A stretch of 64,000 nucleotides of DNA from Bacteroidales bacterium (GTDB lineage: Bacteria > Bacteroidota > Bacteroidia > Bacteroidales > WCHB1-69), in assembly GCA_017616775.1 (NCBI GenBank), contig JAFZXM010000016.1, forward strand, positions 1 through 64,000, given 5' to 3'. The position numbers were made by a program, and so were the translations under genes. Position 1 is the first letter of the stretch, and every line of letters begins with the position of its first letter. Positions 61,239 through 64,000 of this stretch are shown here, in pieces. The notes under the pieces were generated by a model that did no database searches, had not been told where the DNA came from, and saw nothing but the letters and a program-made list of their open reading frames with translations.

Positions 61239-61253
61239 AGAATTATATTTTTG

Positions 61254-61261
61254 CAAAGATA
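61254..61261 (-). promoter_or_regulatory. -7 promoter element for the TPR-dapA-holA operon
   Basis: The minus strand reads TATCTTTG, a full match, 16 nt before the ATG at 61238. Confidence 0.6.
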
Positions 61262-61305
61262 TCATTTTTATCACTTTTTGAATTGACAAACAAAATAAAA
61301 CAATA

Positions 61306-61329
61306 GGGGTATTCCGTATGGAAATCCCC
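61306..61329 (-). terminator. Terminator after kbl
   Basis: GGGGTATTCC and GGAAATCCCC pair around GTAT (one mismatch) and are followed by a T-rich stretch on the minus strand, about 28 nt past the kbl stop. Confidence 0.65.
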
Positions 61330-61356
61330 CTTTTGTCTTGATTCAGGCTGAATATT

Positions 61357-62544
61357 TTATTTTAAAATACCCAATTCTTTACCTATTTTTACAAATGCGC
61401 TAATACATTTGTCCAAATGTTCCTTTTCGTGAGCTGCCGACACTTGTACACGTATTCTGGCTTGTCCTTTAGGAACTACGGGATAATAGAAACCCGTTAC
61501 GAATATGCCTTCTTCCTGTAATTTGGCGGCGAACTTTTGTGAAAGCGGAGCATCGTAAAGCATAACAGCGCATATTGCCGATTGAGAGGGCTTGCAATCA
61601 AAACCGGCTTCTTCCATCTTTTTGATGAAATAAGCTGTGTTGGCATGAAGCTTGTCTTGCAAATCGTTGGTTTCCGACATCATCTCAAACATGCGTATTC
61701 CTGCTGCCACCAAACCCGGTGCCATTGAATTGGAGAATAAATACGGACGTGAACGTTGGCGTAACATATCTATAATTTCTTTTCTGCCCGTGGTAAAACC
61801 ACCCATAGCACCGCCAAAGGCTTTGCCGAGGGTGCCGGTAAGAATTTCCACTTTGCCTCTTAAATTATAATGTTCGGTAACACCTCTGCCTGTGCGGCCT
61901 ACCACTCCTGCGGAATGACTTTCGTCAACCATTACCATCGCATTATATTTTTGAGCCAATTCATATATTTTATCCAAAGGACATACGTTACCGTCCATAG
62001 AAAACACACCGTCGGTAACTATCAAACGGAAACGGCATGATTGGGCATCTTGAAGTTGTTTTTCCAAATCAGCCATATCGGCATTGGCATAACGGAAACG
62101 TTGTGCCTTGCACAAACGAACGCCATCTATGATGGATGCGTGATTCAAAGCATCTGAAATAATAGCGTCTTCAGGACCTAATAGCGGTTCAAACACACCG
62201 CCGTTGGCATCAAAACATGCTGCATACAAGATAGTATCTTCCGTGCCGAAAAATTCAGCAATTTTAGCCTCCAATTGCTTATGCAAATCTTGGCATCCGC
62301 ATATAAACCGCACCGATGCCATACCGAATCCCCGAGCGTCCATGCCTTTTTTGGCGGCTTCTATCAACTGGGGATTATCGGCCAAACCCAAATAATTGTT
62401 AGCACAAAAATTCAAGCATTTTTTGCCTTTTACCATAATTTCGGCACCTTGTGCACTTTCTATAATACGTTCTTTTTTATACAATCCATCAGCTTCTATT
62501 TGAGCTAATTCCTTCTGTAAATGTTTTTGAAATTCTATATACAT
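61357..62544 (-). CDS. kbl: Glycine C-acetyltransferase (2-amino-3-ketobutyrate CoA ligase)
   Basis: This 395-residue alpha-oxoamine synthase has the PLP lysine Lys241 in GTLGKAFGGAMGG. CANNYLGLADNP (47-58), FGMASVRFICGCQDLHKQLE and VDESHSAGVVGRTGRG (Asp207/His210 region) identify Kbl among the family. It cleaves 2-amino-3-ketobutyrate with CoA to glycine and acetyl-CoA in threonine breakdown. The usual partner tdh is not adjacent. A serine palmitoyltransferase-like role is less likely but shares the fold. Confidence 0.93.
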   Translation of the reverse strand: MYIEFQKHLQKELAQIEADGLYKKERIIESAQGAEIMVKGKKCLNFCANNYLGLADNPQLIEAAKKGMDARGFGMASVRFICGCQDLHKQLEAKIAEFFGTEDTILYAACFDANGGVFEPLLGPEDAIISDALNHASIIDGVRLCKAQRFRYANADMADLEKQLQDAQSCRFRLIVTDGVFSMDGNVCPLDKIYELAQKYNAMVMVDESHSAGVVGRTGRGVTEHYNLRGKVEILTGTLGKAFGGAMGGFTTGRKEIIDMLRQRSRPYLFSNSMAPGLVAAGIRMFEMMSETNDLQDKLHANTAYFIKKMEEAGFDCKPSQSAICAVMLYDAPLSQKFAAKLQEEGIFVTGFYYPVVPKGQARIRVQVSAAHEKEHLDKCISAFVKIGKELGILK

Positions 62545-62585
62545 AAGTTAATATTTTTATGTTGTATCTATTGTATTTTAATTTG

Positions 62586-62593
62586 CAAATATA
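62586..62593 (-). promoter_or_regulatory. -7 promoter element for kbl
   Basis: The minus strand reads TATATTTG, a full match, 41 nt before the ATG at 62544. Confidence 0.6.
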
Positions 62594-62631
62594 CTAATTT
62601 TTCTACTTTTATTTTTTGATTGTTGTCAAAA

Positions 62632-63771
62632 TTATTTTTCGTCTAAATTTTTTCGTTCTCTATTGGAAATATCATATATTGTTTCCGTGGGCTCTTCATA
62701 AGCTTTGTATGCGGCATAATTGCGCCATTTTTCCAACACCGTTGCCATATCTTCAGGCAACTCGGAATCAAAAAACATTTCCTTGCTCGTGGAAGGATGC
62801 ACAAATCCCAAACATTTGGCATGCAAAGCATGGCGAGGCATGATGGAAAAACAATTTTGCACAAATTGCTTGTATTTGGTAAAGGTGGTTCCTTTAAGAA
62901 TTTTATCCCCGCCATATGTGCTGTCGTTAAACAAAGGATGACCGATATGACGCATGTGTACCCTTATCTGATGTGTACGCCCTGTTTCCAAAGTACATTC
63001 CACAAGGCTTACATAACCGAACCTCTCCAACACTTTCCAATGCGTAACGGCATGTTTGCCGTAACTTCCGTCGGGAAACACATCCATACATTTTCTGTCT
63101 TTGATGCTTCTGCCCACATTCCCCACTATGGTGCCTTCATCTTCGGCAAAATCGCCCCATACCAAAGCTTGATACCGGCGGGTGACACTGTGCTCGAAAA
63201 ATTGTGCCGCCAATTTGGCTTGAGCAAATTCATTTTTGGCCACTATAATTATTCCCGATGTGTTTTTATCTATTCTATGCACCAAATAGGGCCCTATCTC
63301 CACTTTTTCGGTGGAATGGTTTAAATGATAAGTAATAGCGTTGACTAATGTGCCTGTATAATTACCGTACGCAGGATGCACCACCATACCGGCTTCTTTA
63401 TTGATAAGCAATACATCATCGTCTTCATACACTATGTTCAACGGTATGTCTTCCGGAATAATCTCTATTTCTCTGGGCGGATACGACAATACTATGGATA
63501 TCTCGTCAAAAGGCTTTACTTTATAATTCTGCTTTACCGGCACCCCGTTTACCAATATGTTTCCAGCCATGGAAGCCTGTTTGATTTTATTACGGGATGT
63601 GTGCGCCAACATACCGTTCAGGTATTTATCTATGCGCAGAATAGTCTGTCCCTTATCCGCCACCAAATGGAAATGCTCATACATTTCATCACCGCCTTCC
63701 TCTGAGGAAGCAGCTTCTGAAGGCACGGGGATTAATTCTTCCGGATTTTGATTCAAATCATCAGTCGGCAT
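62632..63771 (-). CDS. rluD: RluA-family 23S rRNA pseudouridine synthase (RluD-like)
   Basis: This 379-residue protein has an acidic N-terminal extension (about 1-30), an S4 RNA-binding domain (about 40-105; RIDKYLNGMLAHTSRNKIKQA) and a RluA catalytic domain with Asp168 in HRIDKNTSGIIIVAKN. ECTLETGRTHQIRVHMRHIGHPLFND and RHALHAKCLGFVHP follow. It forms pseudouridines in helix 69 in E. coli RluD. It lies 11 nt downstream of the exonuclease gene at the right edge. Confidence 0.94.
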   Translation of the reverse strand: MPTDDLNQNPEELIPVPSEAASSEEGGDEMYEHFHLVADKGQTILRIDKYLNGMLAHTSRNKIKQASMAGNILVNGVPVKQNYKVKPFDEISIVLSYPPREIEIIPEDIPLNIVYEDDDVLLINKEAGMVVHPAYGNYTGTLVNAITYHLNHSTEKVEIGPYLVHRIDKNTSGIIIVAKNEFAQAKLAAQFFEHSVTRRYQALVWGDFAEDEGTIVGNVGRSIKDRKCMDVFPDGSYGKHAVTHWKVLERFGYVSLVECTLETGRTHQIRVHMRHIGHPLFNDSTYGGDKILKGTTFTKYKQFVQNCFSIMPRHALHAKCLGFVHPSTSKEMFFDSELPEDMATVLEKWRNYAAYKAYEEPTETIYDISNRERKNLDEK

Positions 63772-63782
63772 AACTATTGATT

Positions 63783-64000
63783 TTAACGACTATTCAATTT
63801 TTTCAACTTTTCATCGGTGTATATTCTCGTGATTATTTTCTTGGTATACAAAGGAAAATCGGATTTCATCATCCAATCGTAATAAGAAGGTTCCATGTTA
63901 AACACTTCCCTTACCGATTTGCCTTTGTGTTTGCCGAAATTCAGCACCTCCACATCCTTATCGTTGAATACTATATGACCTGCAAAATCCACATTCCGCC
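63783..64000 (-). CDS. 3'-5' exonuclease (DnaQ-like), C-terminal fragment (5' end off right edge)
   Basis: The frame is open to the window edge. Only the last 72 or so residues are present (RNVDFAGHIVFNDKDVEVLNF...YDWMMKSDFPLYTKKIITRI). The NFGKHKGKSVREVF and PSYYDWMMKSDFPLYTKK blocks match the C-terminal domain that follows the DEDDh exonuclease core in Bacteroidota DnaQ-like proteins. The catalytic core lies outside the window. A GTG at 63992 is not a start but part of the continuing frame. It is probably co-transcribed with rluD. Confidence 0.75.
   Translation of the reverse strand, partial: RNVDFAGHIVFNDKDVEVLNFGKHKGKSVREVFNMEPSYYDWMMKSDFPLYTKKIITRIYTDEKLKKLNSR

Noticed and set aside
63783..63992. 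A complete 69-codon gene starting at GTG 63992
   Set aside because: The frame continues upstream to the window edge and the sequence matches the C-terminal domain of a larger exonuclease, so the GTG is internal.
1..64000. tRNA, rRNA, CRISPR arrays, insertion sequences, prophage or integrative element
   Set aside because: I scanned the intergenic regions by eye and saw no cloverleaf, spaced direct repeats, transposase, integrase or flanking att-like duplications. A dedicated search was not possible.

Overview
The window is a stretch of chromosome from a Bacteroidota bacterium, most likely order Bacteroidales. Three things point there. Most transcription units are preceded by the Bacteroidota sigma-ABfr -7 element TAnnTTTG. 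The gene content is typical of the phylum: fused FeoA-FeoB, a Bacteroidota-type valine/2-oxoacid:ferredoxin oxidoreductase, GSCFA, DUF4301 and DUF5723 proteins, and a type B sorting domain of the type IX secretion system (T9SS). The order rplM-rpsI-rpsB-tsf also fits. Base composition is AT-leaning. I see no tRNA, rRNA, CRISPR array, insertion sequence or prophage.

Left part (1-23 kb). The first 5.9 kb are one giant exported surface protein on the minus strand. It has at least 1983 residues and runs off the left edge. It is built from duplicated beta-sandwich and CARDB-like domains and two long parallel beta-helix modules with a regular tyrosine-rich ladder. Next come ilvE, an exported S41 protease, an exported nitroreductase, the rplM-rpsI-rpsB-tsf translation block, a slipin/NfeD pair, and a five-gene metal operon reading porin, FeoAB, Cys-rich FeoB partner, Cu/Zn permease with an HMA domain, and CDF exporter. 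That operon has its own promoter, a cluster of GGGAT/ATCCC inverted repeats over the -33 region, and a terminator. speB, pgi and an OmpH/Skp chaperone follow.

Middle part (23-38 kb). rbfA, a LolC/E-type permease, apbE and recF form a tightly coupled operon. A ferredoxin plus alpha, beta and gamma subunits form a 2-oxoacid:ferredoxin oxidoreductase operon. Then come a HAD phosphatase, an N-formylglutamate amidohydrolase-like gene with a palindrome-rich leader, a YD-repeat exported protein of mosaic GC content with a small partner gene, an OmpA lipoprotein/thioesterase/PQ-loop operon, a BASS-family transporter, an ECF sigma factor and a glycosyltransferase.

Right part (38-64 kb). tgt (lacking the zinc-ligand cysteines), GSCFA, lpxD, a lipoprotein and a DUF5723 protein lie in one direction. 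ispE and a T9SS type B secreted protein follow on the other strand. recA leads an operon with a TPR lipoprotein, a PerM/AI-2E permease, a TrmH methyltransferase and a polysaccharide deacetylase-like protein. The remainder is mostly minus-strand housekeeping: acyltransferase and acyl-CoA ligase, DUF4301, lipocalin-like lipoprotein, hldD, TPR-dapA-holA, kbl, rluD and the 3' end of a DnaQ-like exonuclease gene cut by the right edge.

Most of the window is core metabolism and envelope biogenesis. The unusual parts are the giant tyrosine-ladder surface protein, the GGGAT repeat cluster and operon composition at the metal locus, the GC-mosaic YD-repeat gene, two unexplained structured leaders or intergenic hairpins, and the zinc-site loss in Tgt.
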